Shown here: in pieces, positions 9,899 to 19,599 of the stretch
Position numbering within the stretch: position 1 is the first letter of the stretch
How the letters are laid out: each line of letters begins with the position of its first letter
From: Gallionellales bacterium GWA2_60_142
Lineage (GTDB): Bacteria; Pseudomonadota; Gammaproteobacteria; Burkholderiales; Gallionellaceae
NCBI GenBank assembly: GCA_001801085.1
Contig: MGWR01000056.1
Span: 1 to 53,043 of the forward strand
Length of the DNA stretch: 53,043 nucleotides
Direction: 5' to 3'
Notes under the pieces: model-generated
The model's input: the letters and a program-made list of their open reading frames with translations, nothing else
What the model was told of the DNA's origin: nothing
Databases searched by the model: none
Program-made: the position numbers and the translations under genes

Positions 9899-12529
9899 GT
9901 GCATAAATCACTACTGAAACTGCTCGGGTTTGTTGTCGCTCTGGCGCTGTCTGCATCGGTCTCGGCTCTGGGTCTGGGCGGCATAAATGTGGTGTCCGCA
10001 TTGGGTCAGCCGCTCAAGGCAGACATCGAACTGGTTTCCGTCGGCAAGGCCGAAAAAGCCAGTCTCGTCGCGCGCCTCGCTTCTGCCGATGCCTACAAGG
10101 GCGCCGGGCTGGAGTATCCCTACGGCAACAAGTTCAAGTTTCAGGTGGAGCATCGCGCCGACGGAAATTCCTACCTCGTCGTGACCAGCGCACAGCCGGT
10201 CAACGATCCTTTCGTCAGCTTGCTGGTGGATTTGAGTTGGTCGTCCGGCAAGCTGTTGCGCGAATACACCTTCCTGCTCGATCCGCCGGATTACGTTCCG
10301 GAACAGCCCGCACCGGTCGAGGTTGTAGCCGTCGCGCCGGTTGCGCCGGCAGCCCCTGTTGAGGCCGTCGATCAGGCGGCAGTTCCTGTCGAGCCAGCGG
10401 ATGCCGGTTCTGCTTCAATGCAGGAAGAAGCCGAGTCGCTGAAGAAACAGCCCGAGACCATGCGTGCCGAGGCACCAAGCGACGAAAAGGCGCTGTCCAA
10501 ACAGCCTGCTGCCATGCCTGCGCGCAAGCCGGTTGAGAAGGCCGTTCCGGCAGGCGAAATCGTCGTCAAGCGCGGCGATACGCTGAACCAGATCGCCGCC
10601 GAAAACAAACCGGTCGATGTCAGTCTGGAGCGCATGCTGGTTGCCTTGTATCGTGCCAACGCAGAGCAGTTCGACGGCAAGAACATGAATCGCATCCAAA
10701 TCGGCAAAATTCTGCGCCTGCCAGAGCAGGATGAGTTGATGGGCGTGTCGCAAGTCGAGGCGGCGAAGGAGATTCGCGCCCAGGCGGCCGACTGGAACGC
10801 TTATCGTCAAAAGCTTGCCAGTGCCGCTCCAATGAGCAGCCAGGGTCAGGATGCGCAACAGGTCTCCAGCGGCAAGATCAGCAGTTCGGTGACGGACAAG
10901 GCACCGGTCGCCAAGGACTCCGCCAGGGAAGTGCTGAAACTGTCCAAGGGCGAAGCTCCCGGCGATCAGACCGCTGCCGGCGGCGGCAAGGCTCTGACTG
11001 CGCAGGACAAGAAGAATGCCGCGCAGGAAGAGGCGATTGCCAAGGCCAAGGCGATGGAAGAAGAGAAGACCCGCTTGGCGATGCTGGAGCAGAACCTCAA
11101 GGACATGCAGCGTCTTGCCGAACTGAAGTCGCAAGCTGCGGCCTTGGCGCAATCCGCCAGCGCTGTTTCCGATGTCGCGGCAGCCTCCGACGTAGCGGCG
11201 GCCAGCGAAGTCGCTGCGGCATCTGCACCGGTTGCTCAGCCCAAACCCAAGGCCGTTGCGCCCAAGGTGGTCGAGCCCGAGCCGACACTGGTTGACGAGA
11301 TTCTGGGTAATCCGCTCTATCTGGCCGGCGGGGTTGCCGTGCTGGCAGCCCTCGGCGGTCTGGGCTATATGATGCAGCGCCGGAGGAAGAGTCCGGTCGC
11401 CGCATTCAGCGAAAAACAGGATGAGGTCGGCGAGATCACAGGCCGGATAAGCACGCCCCAGGCGCCGTCTCCGGATACCGGCGATTTCACTGCGCTGGCC
11501 GGTGTCAATGAGGTCGAGAGCTCGCAGTCCGACGACGTGGATCCGATCAGTGAAGCCGATCTGTTCCTGAACTTCGGTCGCGATGCCCAGGCGGAGGAAG
11601 TGCTGAAGGAAGCCTTGCTGCGCACGCCGGACGACCATCGCATCCATCTCAAGCTGCTCGGCATCTATGCCAACCGCGTGGACGTGAATTCGTTCGCGGC
11701 CATCGCGCATCAACTGCAGGATTCCGGCGACGCGCCTGCTTGGGAACAGGCTGCGGCGATGGGCCGCAAGCTGGAGCCGAACAATCCGATGTATGGCGGC
11801 CCATCCATTGAGGATGCCGCGAGCGCGACCATGCAGACGATGGTGTTGAACACCGCACCGGAAATCGCAGCCGAGGAGACATCCTTGCCGGAAGTAGATT
11901 TCGACCTCGGTGAGGGCGATGCGGCGAAGACGATGATCCTGAATCCGGAGGAGACGCCGGCAGCGCAGGAATTCGCGATGGACTTCGACCTGACTTCGAT
12001 CGGTCCGACGCAGGCTGTTGCGCCCGACATGGATTTCGACATCACCTCGACCAGTCCGGCGATGCCGGCGGCTACCGTGACCGAAGAAGCCGTCGCCGTG
12101 CCGGAAGAGCCAGCCGAGGCGGGCTTGCCGAATCTGGATGATCTGGTTTTCGACATAGGCGGTACATCTTTGCCGGTCGCCGAGCCGGAAGAGCCGAAGA
12201 AGGTTGAACTGGAGGATGCTGACGTGATGGAGTTCTCGCTGGACTTCCCGGTAGAGGAAGAGCCAGCCAAGCCGGCGATGCCTGCGGCCGATCTCGGCCT
12301 GTCCGGCATCAGCCTGAATCTGGACGATATCGGTGCTCCAGAGGAAGCCGGTGCGGAAGTCGTCAAGGACGAGCGCTGGCACGAAGTCGCGACCAAGCTC
12401 GATCTGGCTCGCGCCTATCAGGAGATGGGCGACCAGACCGGCGCTCGCGAAATCCTCGAAGAGGTTCTGCGCGATGGCGACGCAGAGCAGCAAGAGGCGG
12501 CTCAGGCGTTGATCGATCAACTGATTTGA
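9899..12529 (+). CDS. fimV: FimV/HubP-family polar hub protein
   Basis: An 876-residue inner-membrane protein of the FimV family, which organises the cell pole and supports type IV pilus function. Order: GTG start with a signal peptide (KLLGFVVALALSASVSA), the FimV N-terminal domain beginning LGGINVVSALGQPLKA, a proline/alanine-rich linker, a LysM peptidoglycan-binding domain (IVVKRGDTLNQIAAEN to IGKILRLPEQ, about residues 222-278), a coiled-coil charged stretch with AAASDV-type repeats (about 385-440), one membrane helix (PLYLAGGVAVLAALGGLGYM, about 470-490), and an acidic cytoplasmic part ending in the conserved TPR-like FimV C-terminus (TKLDLARAYQEMGDQTGAR). The purine-rich GGTGAGGGTGG supports the GTG start. 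A hairpin terminator follows. Confidence 0.93.
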   Translation: MHKSLLKLLGFVVALALSASVSALGLGGINVVSALGQPLKADIELVSVGKAEKASLVARLASADAYKGAGLEYPYGNKFKFQVEHRADGNSYLVVTSAQPVNDPFVSLLVDLSWSSGKLLREYTFLLDPPDYVPEQPAPVEVVAVAPVAPAAPVEAVDQAAVPVEPADAGSASMQEEAESLKKQPETMRAEAPSDEKALSKQPAAMPARKPVEKAVPAGEIVVKRGDTLNQIAAENKPVDVSLERMLVALYRANAEQFDGKNMNRIQIGKILRLPEQDELMGVSQVEAAKEIRAQAADWNAYRQKLASAAPMSSQGQDAQQVSSGKISSSVTDKAPVAKDSAREVLKLSKGEAPGDQTAAGGGKALTAQDKKNAAQEEAIAKAKAMEEEKTRLAMLEQNLKDMQRLAELKSQAAALAQSASAVSDVAAASDVAAASEVAAASAPVAQPKPKAVAPKVVEPEPTLVDEILGNPLYLAGGVAVLAALGGLGYMMQRRRKSPVAAFSEKQDEVGEITGRISTPQAPSPDTGDFTALAGVNEVESSQSDDVDPISEADLFLNFGRDAQAEEVLKEALLRTPDDHRIHLKLLGIYANRVDVNSFAAIAHQLQDSGDAPAWEQAAAMGRKLEPNNPMYGGPSIEDAASATMQTMVLNTAPEIAAEETSLPEVDFDLGEGDAAKTMILNPEETPAAQEFAMDFDLTSIGPTQAVAPDMDFDITSTSPAMPAATVTEEAVAVPEEPAEAGLPNLDDLVFDIGGTSLPVAEPEEPKKVELEDADVMEFSLDFPVEEEPAKPAMPAADLGLSGISLNLDDIGAPEEAGAEVVKDERWHEVATKLDLARAYQEMGDQTGAREILEEVLRDGDAEQQEAAQALIDQLI

Positions 12530-12546
12530 TCGTGCGTTCTCAAATG

Positions 12547-12581
12547 ACGGCAGCTCGAAACAGGGCTGCCGTTTTCTTTTT
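12547..12581 (+). terminator. Rho-independent terminator after fimV
   Basis: ACGGCAGC (12547-12554) pairs perfectly with GCTGCCGT (12565-12572), and a T-rich tract (TTTTCTTTTT) follows. It ends the fimV transcript 18 bp after the stop codon. Confidence 0.9.
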
Positions 12582-12602
12582 GTCCGGCGCAGGGAGTTTT
12601 GC

Positions 12603-13214
12603 GTGAGATTCCATCCCGCCACCCAGATATTTGTCTGGTGTTTACTGGTTGCGATATTGCAGTTGCTGAAGTTCAATGCGCTGTTGCTCGCGGCGGGTTT
12701 GGTGCTGTTGTGCGCGCTCGCTGTTTCCCGGCACAAGTTCGCTCAACTGTTGCGCCGCACCCGCTGGATCATGCTGTCGTTGTTGCTGATCTATGCCTGG
12801 AGTACGCCGGGCGCAGCGCTGTACGAGCCGTTCGGTGCGTTCAGTCCCAGTCGCGAGGGACTGCTCGATGGCCTGTCGCAATTGCTCAGACTGCTGGCCG
12901 CGCTGGCCGCGCTGGCGATGTTGCTGGACCGGCTGCACCGCATGCAGTTGATTTCCGGTCTCTATACGCTGTTCGCGCCGCTGCAATGGATGGGCGGAGT
13001 GCGCGAACGTTTCGCGGTGAGGCTGGCGTTGACGCTGCATTACGCCGAGGCGGCGATGCTGCGCGGCAAGCGCGGCTGGCGGGAGACGTTGGACGGCCTG
13101 CTTGAGCCGCATGGCGAACCGACTCGCGAGATGGAGTTGCCGCTGTATCGCTTTGGTTACGCCGACGCGCTGCTACTGGGCCTCGCGCTGTTGCTGTTAT
13201 GGTGGAGCTTGTGA
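12603..13214 (+). CDS. CbiQ/EcfT-like ECF transporter membrane component
   Basis: A 203-residue membrane protein with four to five hydrophobic segments (residues about 8-38, 54-66, 85-105, 110-125, 185-202). The cytoplasmic motif RLHRMQLISGLYTLFAPL and the late ALTLHYAEAAMLRGKRGW resemble the coupling segments of CbiQ/EcfT transmembrane proteins that connect ATPases to substrate-binding subunits in energy-coupling-factor vitamin or metal importers. No ATPase or S-component lies next to it here, so partners must be elsewhere. GTG start with GGGAG nine bases upstream. It lies between the fimV terminator and truA with a 13-bp gap, so is probably co-transcribed with truA. Family call is moderate. 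Confidence 0.65.
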   Translation: MRFHPATQIFVWCLLVAILQLLKFNALLLAAGLVLLCALAVSRHKFAQLLRRTRWIMLSLLLIYAWSTPGAALYEPFGAFSPSREGLLDGLSQLLRLLAALAALAMLLDRLHRMQLISGLYTLFAPLQWMGGVRERFAVRLALTLHYAEAAMLRGKRGWRETLDGLLEPHGEPTREMELPLYRFGYADALLLGLALLLLWWSL

Positions 13215-13227
13215 TGAGGATCGCACC

Positions 13228-14016
13228 ATGAGGATCGCACTGGGCATCGAATACGACGGCCGACCGTTCTCAGGTTGGCAGAGTCAGGCGGATCGCGCGA
13301 CGGTGCAGGGCGCGTTACAGGTCGCGCTGAGCCAGATCGCCGGCGAAGTCATCGCCGTCACCGCCGCCGGACGTACAGACGCTGGCGTGCATGCGACCGA
13401 ACAAGTGGTGCACTTCGACACGCAGACCAACCGGCCGCTGACCGCCTGGGTGCGCGGCGCGAACGCGCTGCTGCCGGAGAGCGTCGCGGTGCGTTGGGCG
13501 CATGCGGTACCGGACGAATTTCACGCGCGCTTCTCTGCGCACGGACGTAGCTACCGCTACCTGTTGCTGAACCGCGCGATGCGCCCGGCGATCCAATCCG
13601 GCAAGGTTGGCTGGTTCCATGCGCCGCTGGATGTCGAAGTGATGCGGGAGGCCGCGCAGCACCTGCTGGGCGAGCACGACTTCAGCGCGTTCCGCGCGGC
13701 GGAATGCCAGGCCAAGTCGCCGGTTAAAACGCTGACCCGGCTCGACATCCGCCGCGAGAGCGACATGATCGTGTTCGATCTCAGCGCGGGTGCATTCTTG
13801 CACCACATGGTGCGCAATATCGTCGGCTGTCTGGTCTACGTCGGTAAAGGCAAGCATCCGCCGGAATGGCTGCGCGATGTGCTGGAAGGCCGCGAGCGCC
13901 GTCTTGCCGCGCCGACCTTCGCGCCCGATGGCTTATACTTGCGCCGCATTCGATACGAGGAAAAATGGGGATTGCCGCAGATGGACGACGAAACGATGCC
14001 GGGAGAATTGCTGTGA
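13228..14016 (+). CDS. truA: tRNA pseudouridine(38-40) synthase
   Basis: A 262-residue TruA that isomerises uridines 38-40 in the anticodon arm. The N-terminus [20 protein letters not shown] and the catalytic aspartate in [12 protein letters not shown] (near residue 52) are unmistakable, as are [14 protein letters not shown] and [11 protein letters not shown]. The start was placed at 13228; an ATG 14 bp upstream is followed by a stop. The bases ATGAGGATCGCAC occur twice in tandem here (13214-13226 and 13228-13240), a small duplication over the start. The stop overlaps the trpF GTG by GTGA. Confidence 0.96.
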   Translation: MRIALGIEYDGRPFSGWQSQADRATVQGALQVALSQIAGEVIAVTAAGRTDAGVHATEQVVHFDTQTNRPLTAWVRGANALLPESVAVRWAHAVPDEFHARFSAHGRSYRYLLLNRAMRPAIQSGKVGWFHAPLDVEVMREAAQHLLGEHDFSAFRAAECQAKSPVKTLTRLDIRRESDMIVFDLSAGAFLHHMVRNIVGCLVYVGKGKHPPEWLRDVLEGRERRLAAPTFAPDGLYLRRIRYEEKWGLPQMDDETMPGELL

Positions 14017-14645
14017 CGCGAATCAAAATCTGCGGCATCACGCGCGCGGAAGATGCGATGGCCGTCGCCGCCAGCGGCGCGGACGCGATCGGGCTGGTGT
14101 TTTACGCGAAGAGCCCACGCCATGCGAGCGCCGAACAGGCGGCGCAACTGGCCGCCGTGCTACCGCCGTTCGTCACCACGGTCGGTCTGTTCGTCGATGC
14201 CGACGCGGCGTTTGTGCGCGAGGTGTTGCGTGTAGTGCCGCTGGACGTGCTGCAATTCCACGGCGATGAAACGCCCGAATACTGCGCGCAATTCGGCAGG
14301 CCCTACCTCAAGGCGATCCGCGTCAAAGCCGGGGTGGATTTGCTACAATGCGCGGCGCAATTTTCCACGGCCCAGGCGCTGTTGCTGGATGCCTATGTGG
14401 CGGGCGTGCCGGGCGGCACCGGGGCGACTTTCGATTGGGGGCTGATCCCGCGGCAACTGCCGCTGCCGGTGATCCTGTCGGGCGGGCTGGATGCGGAAAA
14501 CGTTGCGGAGGCGATAGAGCGGGTGCGCCCCTACGCGGTGGACGTGTCCAGTGGAGTAGAGGTGGGCAAAGGAATCAAGGATGCGGCGAAGGTCGCGGCA
14601 TTTGTCAACGAGGTAAAACGAGTCGATGTACAACTATCCCGATAG
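14013..14645 (+). CDS. trpF: Phosphoribosylanthranilate isomerase
   Basis: A 210-residue TIM-barrel enzyme for the third step of tryptophan synthesis. The start GTG (14013) overlaps the truA stop and gives the family N-terminus [14 protein letters not shown] with the catalytic cysteine. The mid-section [15 protein letters not shown] with the catalytic-aspartate strand and the C-terminal [12 protein letters not shown] and [15 protein letters not shown] phosphate-binding motifs are present. It overlaps trpB by 20 bp. The truA-trpF-trpB-trpA arrangement is typical for betaproteobacteria. Confidence 0.96.
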   Translation: MTRIKICGITRAEDAMAVAASGADAIGLVFYAKSPRHASAEQAAQLAAVLPPFVTTVGLFVDADAAFVREVLRVVPLDVLQFHGDETPEYCAQFGRPYLKAIRVKAGVDLLQCAAQFSTAQALLLDAYVAGVPGGTGATFDWGLIPRQLPLPVILSGGLDAENVAEAIERVRPYAVDVSSGVEVGKGIKDAAKVAAFVNEVKRVDVQLSR

Positions 14646-15822
14646 CAAAGGCCACTTCGGCCCCTATGGCGGCATCTACATGGCGGAGACGCTGATGCCT
14701 GCGGTCGAAGAACTGCGCCGCCAGTACGAGCATTTTCGCGGCGATCCCGAGTTCAAGTCCGAGTTCGAATACGAGCTGAAGCACTATGTCGGCCGTCCCA
14801 GCCCGATCTATCACGCAAAGCGCCTGTCCGAGCATTTCGGCGGAGCCCAGATCTACCTGAAGCGAGAAGACCTGAACCACACCGGCGCGCACAAGATCAA
14901 CAACGCCATCGGCCAGGCCCTGCTCGCCAAACGCATGGGCAAGAAGCGCGTGATCGCCGAGACCGGCGCGGGCATGCACGGCGTCGCGACCGCGACCGTC
15001 GCCGCGCGCTTCGGCATGGAGTGCGTGGTGTACATGGGCGCGGAAGACGTGCAGCGCCAGGCGCCGAACGTGTTCCGCATGAAGCTGCTGGGTGCGACCG
15101 TTATTCCGGTGGAGAGCGGTTCGCGCACGCTGAAGGATGCCTGCAACGAGGCGATCCGCGACTGGGTCACCAACGTCGAAACGACTTTCTACATCTTCGG
15201 CACTGCGGCAGGCCCGCATCCTTACCCGATGATGGTGCGCGACTTCCAGTGCGTGATCGGCAACGAGGCCCGTGTGCAGATGCCCGAGCTGATCGGCCGC
15301 CAACCGGATGTCGTGCTGGCCTGCGTCGGCGGCGGCTCCAATGCCATCGGCATGTTCCATCCCTACATCGACGTGCCGAACGTGAAGCTGATCGGCGTCG
15401 AGGCGGGCGGCCACGGCATCGAAAGCGGCTCGCATGCCGCGCCGCTGACCGGTAATGCCAAGGTCGGCGTGCTGCACGGCAACAAGGTCTATCTGATGCA
15501 AGACGAGAACGGCCAGATCATCGAGACCCACTCGATCTCCGCCGGTCTGGATTACCCCGGCGTCGGCCCCGAGCATTGTTTGCTGAAGGACATCCACCGC
15601 GCCGAATACGTTGCGATCAACGACGACGAGGCCATCGCCGCGTTCGACGCGCTGTGCCGCTACGAGGGCATCATCCCCGCGCTGGAATCCAGCCACGCGC
15701 TGGCGCATGCGATGAAGATCGCGCCGACGATGGGCAAAGACAAGGTGCTGCTGGTCAACCTGTCCGGCCGCGGTGACAAGGACATGAACACGGTCGCCAA
15801 GATCAAGGGGATCACGTTATGA
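14626..15822 (+). CDS. trpB: Tryptophan synthase beta chain
   Basis: A 398-residue PLP enzyme that joins indole with serine. The start [16 protein letters not shown] lies inside the end of trpF. The PLP lysine is in [15 protein letters not shown] (near residue 91), followed by [14 protein letters not shown] and the phosphate loop [12 protein letters not shown] (near 236). Length and motifs are complete. The stop overlaps the trpA start by ATGA, in keeping with equal synthesis of the two subunits of the complex. Confidence 0.98.
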   Translation: MYNYPDSKGHFGPYGGIYMAETLMPAVEELRRQYEHFRGDPEFKSEFEYELKHYVGRPSPIYHAKRLSEHFGGAQIYLKREDLNHTGAHKINNAIGQALLAKRMGKKRVIAETGAGMHGVATATVAARFGMECVVYMGAEDVQRQAPNVFRMKLLGATVIPVESGSRTLKDACNEAIRDWVTNVETTFYIFGTAAGPHPYPMMVRDFQCVIGNEARVQMPELIGRQPDVVLACVGGGSNAIGMFHPYIDVPNVKLIGVEAGGHGIESGSHAAPLTGNAKVGVLHGNKVYLMQDENGQIIETHSISAGLDYPGVGPEHCLLKDIHRAEYVAINDDEAIAAFDALCRYEGIIPALESSHALAHAMKIAPTMGKDKVLLVNLSGRGDKDMNTVAKIKGITL

Positions 15823-16619
15823 GCCGCATCCAGGCAGCATTTGAGAAGTTGAAAGTCCAACAGCGCAAGGCGCTGATCCCGTTCGTCACCGCAGGCGACC
15901 CGAATCCGCAAGTGACCGTGCCACTGATGCACGGGCTGGTCGAGGCGGGCGCGGACGTGATCGAACTGGGCGTGCCGTTCTCCGACCCGATGGCGGACGG
16001 CCCGACCATCCAGCGCGCCTCCGAGCGCGCGCTCAAGCACAACGTGTCCTTGCGCGACGTGCTGGGCATGGTCGCCGAGTTCCGCAAGCAGAATGCGACC
16101 ACCCCGGTGGTGCTGATGGGTTACGGCAATCCCATCGAGGCGATGGGCTGGGAGACGTTCGCCAAGCGTTGCGCCGAAGTGGGTGTGGATGGTGTGCTGA
16201 CCGTGGACTTTCCGCCGGAAGAGAGCCACGAGGCGTTCGCGCATCTGGAGGCGCACGGTCTTGATCCGATCTTCCTGTTAGCACCCACCACCAGCGACGA
16301 GCGCATCGCCGAAGTCGCCAAGCTGGCGCGCGGCTACGTGTATTACGTGTCGCTGAAGGGCGTCACCGGCGCGGGTCACCTCGACCTGGGTGCGATAGCC
16401 GAGAAGCTGCCTCATCTGCGTAAATACATCTCGCTGCCGATTGGTGTGGGGTTCGGCATCCGCGATGCACAGACCGCGCTGGCGGTGGCCAGGCTGTGCG
16501 ACGGCGTCGTCGTCGGCAGCCGCATCGTGCAGGAAGTGGAGAATTCGAACGAACAGGATGTCGTCGCCAACGTCGGCAAGCTGGTTAAAGAATTGCGCGT
16601 GGCGATAGATCAGGCGTAG
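15819..16619 (+). CDS. trpA: Tryptophan synthase alpha chain
   Basis: A 266-residue TIM-barrel that splits indole-3-glycerol phosphate and passes indole to TrpB. The catalytic glutamate is in [17 protein letters not shown] (near residue 49), with the second catalytic aspartate near 60. The [25 protein letters not shown] and [12 protein letters not shown] segments are as expected. It closes the trp cluster; trpE, G, D and C are not in this window. A dispersed palindromic repeat begins directly after its stop. Confidence 0.97.
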   Translation: MSRIQAAFEKLKVQQRKALIPFVTAGDPNPQVTVPLMHGLVEAGADVIELGVPFSDPMADGPTIQRASERALKHNVSLRDVLGMVAEFRKQNATTPVVLMGYGNPIEAMGWETFAKRCAEVGVDGVLTVDFPPEESHEAFAHLEAHGLDPIFLLAPTTSDERIAEVAKLARGYVYYVSLKGVTGAGHLDLGAIAEKLPHLRKYISLPIGVGFGIRDAQTALAVARLCDGVVVGSRIVQEVENSNEQDVVANVGKLVKELRVAIDQA

Positions 16620-16620
16620 T

Positions 16621-16660
16621 TCGGGCTTCGCCCGACATGGCGGGCAGAACCCGCCCTACG
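16621..16660. repeat. Dispersed double-hairpin repeat between trpA and accD
   Basis: Two adjacent hairpins: CGGGCTTCGCCCG and GGCGGGCAGAACCCGCC, followed by CTACG. A closely similar 40-bp copy lies inside folC at 18960-18999 (about 33 of 40 bases by eye). Half-related GGCGGA-type hairpins occur at 18044-18071 and 18116-18141. Confidence 0.75.
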
Positions 16661-16690
16661 TTGTTATCCCAGAATACAGGAGGAGAGATT

Positions 16691-17572
<882 letters not shown>

Positions 17573-17590
17573 CCGTTAAGCTACATCACT

Positions 17591-18025
17591 ATGAGCGCCA
17601 CTCTCATTACAGCAATCGTTGGGGGCTTTGTGAGTCTTGCGGTTGCATTTCTCACGTACTGGTCAGCAAAGCGCAGAGAGCGAGAGGCTGAATGGCGAAA
17701 AGAGAAACTCGCGTATTACAAAGCTTTCGTTGAAAGCATGAGTGGGATCGTCGAAGGTGATGCAACTCCCGAGGGCCATAGGCTGTATGCGAAGACTACG
17801 AATAACCTTTTGTTATTTGCGCCTCAACCCGTTATTTCAGCCCTCAATGCATATCGCAGTGAGACCAGCATTTCCAATCAGCGCCGTTCCCAAGAGGAAC
17901 ATGACAAGTTATTGGCTGTGCTCTTTCTTGCAATCCGCAAAGATATTGGCGTGTCGCCTGAAGATAATGCTTCGACATTCAAGCCAGTTTTGTGGGCTTC
18001 TGGGGTGGGTAAGGATTCAATCTAG
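17591..18025 (+). CDS. Small membrane-anchored protein of unknown function
   Basis: A 144-residue protein I do not recognise. Residues 3-25 are hydrophobic (ATLITAIVGGFVSLAVAFLTY), then a basic/charged helix WSAKRREREAEWRKEK, so it is probably an N-terminal anchor with a cytoplasmic soluble part (SISNQRRSQEEHDKLLAVLFLAIRKDI near the end). The region is visibly more AT-rich than accD and folC. It sits 18 bp after accD and is followed by two palindromic repeats, breaking the usual accD-folC junction, which suggests later acquisition. Similar single-anchor proteins of about this size are scattered in bacteria without known role. Confidence 0.6.
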   Translation: MSATLITAIVGGFVSLAVAFLTYWSAKRREREAEWRKEKLAYYKAFVESMSGIVEGDATPEGHRLYAKTTNNLLLFAPQPVISALNAYRSETSISNQRRSQEEHDKLLAVLFLAIRKDIGVSPEDNASTFKPVLWASGVGKDSI

Positions 18026-18040
18026 CTCACGTAGCAAGCG

Positions 18041-18145
18041 TAGGGCGGATGAGCCGCAGGCGTTATCCGCCGAATGTGAATTAAAAAACTTCGTCATAAC
18101 CGATACGAACCATGCGGCGGAAGGCGCTACGCTTTTCCGCCCTAC
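18041..18145. repeat. Two tandem dispersed hairpin repeats before folC
   Basis: The first hairpin pairs GGCGGAT (18044-18050) with ATCCGCC (18065-18071). The second is GGCGGAA (18116-18122) with TTCCGCC (18135-18141), ending CCTACATTAC directly before the folC ATG. Both belong to the GTAGGGCGGA-type family dispersed in proteobacteria. They fill nearly all the space between the 144-codon gene and folC. Confidence 0.7.
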
Positions 18146-18150
18146 ATTAC

Positions 18151-19599
18151 ATGCCATCTACTCTGCCTGACTGGCTTTCCTACCTAGAATCCCTGCACCC
18201 CAAGACCATAGAGCTTGGCCTGGATCGCGTCGCTCAGGTCAAGCAGCGGCTGGCTCTCCAGCCCGAATTTCCGGTCATCGTCGTCGGCGGCACCAACGGC
18301 AAGGGCTCGGTGTGCGCGATGCTGGAGTCCATCCTGCATGCCGCCGGGTACAAGGTCGGCTGCTATACCTCGCCGCATTTGCTGCGTTACAACGAGCGCG
18401 TGCGCATAGCTAAAAAACAGGCGAGTGATGCGGAGTTGTGCGCGTCGTTCGAGAGCATCGAGCAGGCGCGAAAAGGACTCCCTCCCCCTTGCAGGGGGAG
18501 GGCTGGGGAGGGGGTAGAAACGCTGCATTCTGATGAAGTCTACCCCCATCCTAAACGCCCCCTCGCTTCGCTCTCCCCCTCTGCAAGGGGGAAGGAATTG
18601 TCGGCGGAGTCTTCTGAAATATCTCTGACCTATTTCGAATTCGGCACGCTCGCCGCGATGTCTTTGTTCATTTCTCACAAGGTCGATGTCGCCATCCTCG
18701 AGGTCGGGCTGGGCGGCAGGCTGGATGCGGTGAACGTGTTCGACGCCGACTGCGCGGTGGTGACCAGTGTGGACATCGATCACGTCGATTACCTCGGCGA
18801 CACGCGCGAGCAGATCGCGTTCGAGAAGGCGGGTATCTTCCGCAAGGATCGCGTGGCAATCTGTGCCGACGGCGATGTGCCGCAGGCGATTCGCGACCAT
18901 GCGCAGCAGATCGGCGCGGAGCTGTGGTGCATAGGCAGCGAGTTCGGGTTTGAGGTAGATCGGGCTACGCCCGACGCGGCGGGCATAGTCCGCCCTACAG
19001 TTGATGGGCAGTGGAATTTCTTCAGCCCATCCGGCGAGCGACATTCTTTGCCTATCCCCGCGCTACGCGGCGCGTTCCAGTTGCACAACGCCAGCGCGGT
19101 GCTGGCGGCGCTGGATGCGCTGAAAGACAAGCTGCCGGTGAACATGGAGGCAGTGCGGCGTGGGCTGGTCGAGGTGCAGCTGGCCGGGCGCTTCCAGTTC
19201 GTGCCGGGCAGGCCGCAACTGATTTTGGACGTCGCGCACAACCCGCATGCGGCGCGTTCGCTGGCGCAGAATCTGGGTAGTCTGCCGCCGGCGAAGACCT
19301 TTGCGGTGTTTGCGATGCTGAAGGACAAGGACATGGCGGGCGTGGTGCAGGCGCTGGAGCCGCATATCGACGTGTGGCTGGTCGCGGGGCTGGATGTGCC
19401 GCGCGGTGCGAGTGCGGCGGAGCTCACTCGGGTGCTGAAAGACTGCGGCGTGCATGGGGAGATTCTGACCTTCGAAGCTGTCGCCGAAGCACTGCGCCAA
19501 GCCTGCAACGAGGCAGGCGAAAATGATAGAATCGCGGCCTTCGGATCGTTCCATACCGTGGCTGAAGCGATGCAGGCCCGGGAGCTTTCCGTCAATTAA
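18151..19599 (+). CDS. folC: Bifunctional dihydrofolate/folylpolyglutamate synthase, carrying two repeat-encoded insertions
   Basis: A 482-residue FolC, which joins dihydropteroate to glutamate and lengthens the glutamate tail. The P-loop is GGTNGKGSV (near residue 47), with YTSPHLLRYNERVRI, AILEVGLGGRLDAVN and VDIDHVDYLGDT. The family is usually about 420-430 residues; the excess comes from two in-frame repeats. Residues about 109-149 (PPPCRGRAGEGV through LSPSARGKELS) come from a purine/pyrimidine-rich palindromic element, and about 270-283 (RATPDAAGIVRPT) from the same double hairpin as at 16621. Neither has a stop or frameshift, and the flanking domains are intact, so the enzyme is probably functional. 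No Shine-Dalgarno is visible, because a repeat abuts the start. Confidence 0.92.
   Translation: MPSTLPDWLSYLESLHPKTIELGLDRVAQVKQRLALQPEFPVIVVGGTNGKGSVCAMLESILHAAGYKVGCYTSPHLLRYNERVRIAKKQASDAELCASFESIEQARKGLPPPCRGRAGEGVETLHSDEVYPHPKRPLASLSPSARGKELSAESSEISLTYFEFGTLAAMSLFISHKVDVAILEVGLGGRLDAVNVFDADCAVVTSVDIDHVDYLGDTREQIAFEKAGIFRKDRVAICADGDVPQAIRDHAQQIGAELWCIGSEFGFEVDRATPDAAGIVRPTVDGQWNFFSPSGERHSLPIPALRGAFQLHNASAVLAALDALKDKLPVNMEAVRRGLVEVQLAGRFQFVPGRPQLILDVAHNPHAARSLAQNLGSLPPAKTFAVFAMLKDKDMAGVVQALEPHIDVWLVAGLDVPRGASAAELTRVLKDCGVHGEILTFEAVAEALRQACNEAGENDRIAAFGSFHTVAEAMQARELSVN
18475..18598. repeat. Palindromic element inserted in frame in folC
   Basis: The ends are inverted: CTCCCTCCCCCTTGCAGGGG near 18479 and CCCCCTCTGCAAGGGGGAAG near 18573, with a second inner pair GGGGGTAGA (18511-18519) and TCTACCCCC (18538-18546). 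The length of about 124 bp leaves the reading frame open. A solo core lies at 24032-24058. Confidence 0.75.
18960..18999. repeat. Second repeat in folC, copy of the 16621-16660 element
   Basis: CGGGCTACGCCCG and GGCGGGCATAGTCCGCC, the two-hairpin structure of the trpA-accD repeat, read in frame through folC. Confidence 0.75.

Noticed and set aside
13214-13240. Duplicate start of truA as a regulatory leader peptide
   Set aside because: The first ATG opens only five codons (ATGAGGATCGCACCATGA); it looks like a small tandem duplication.
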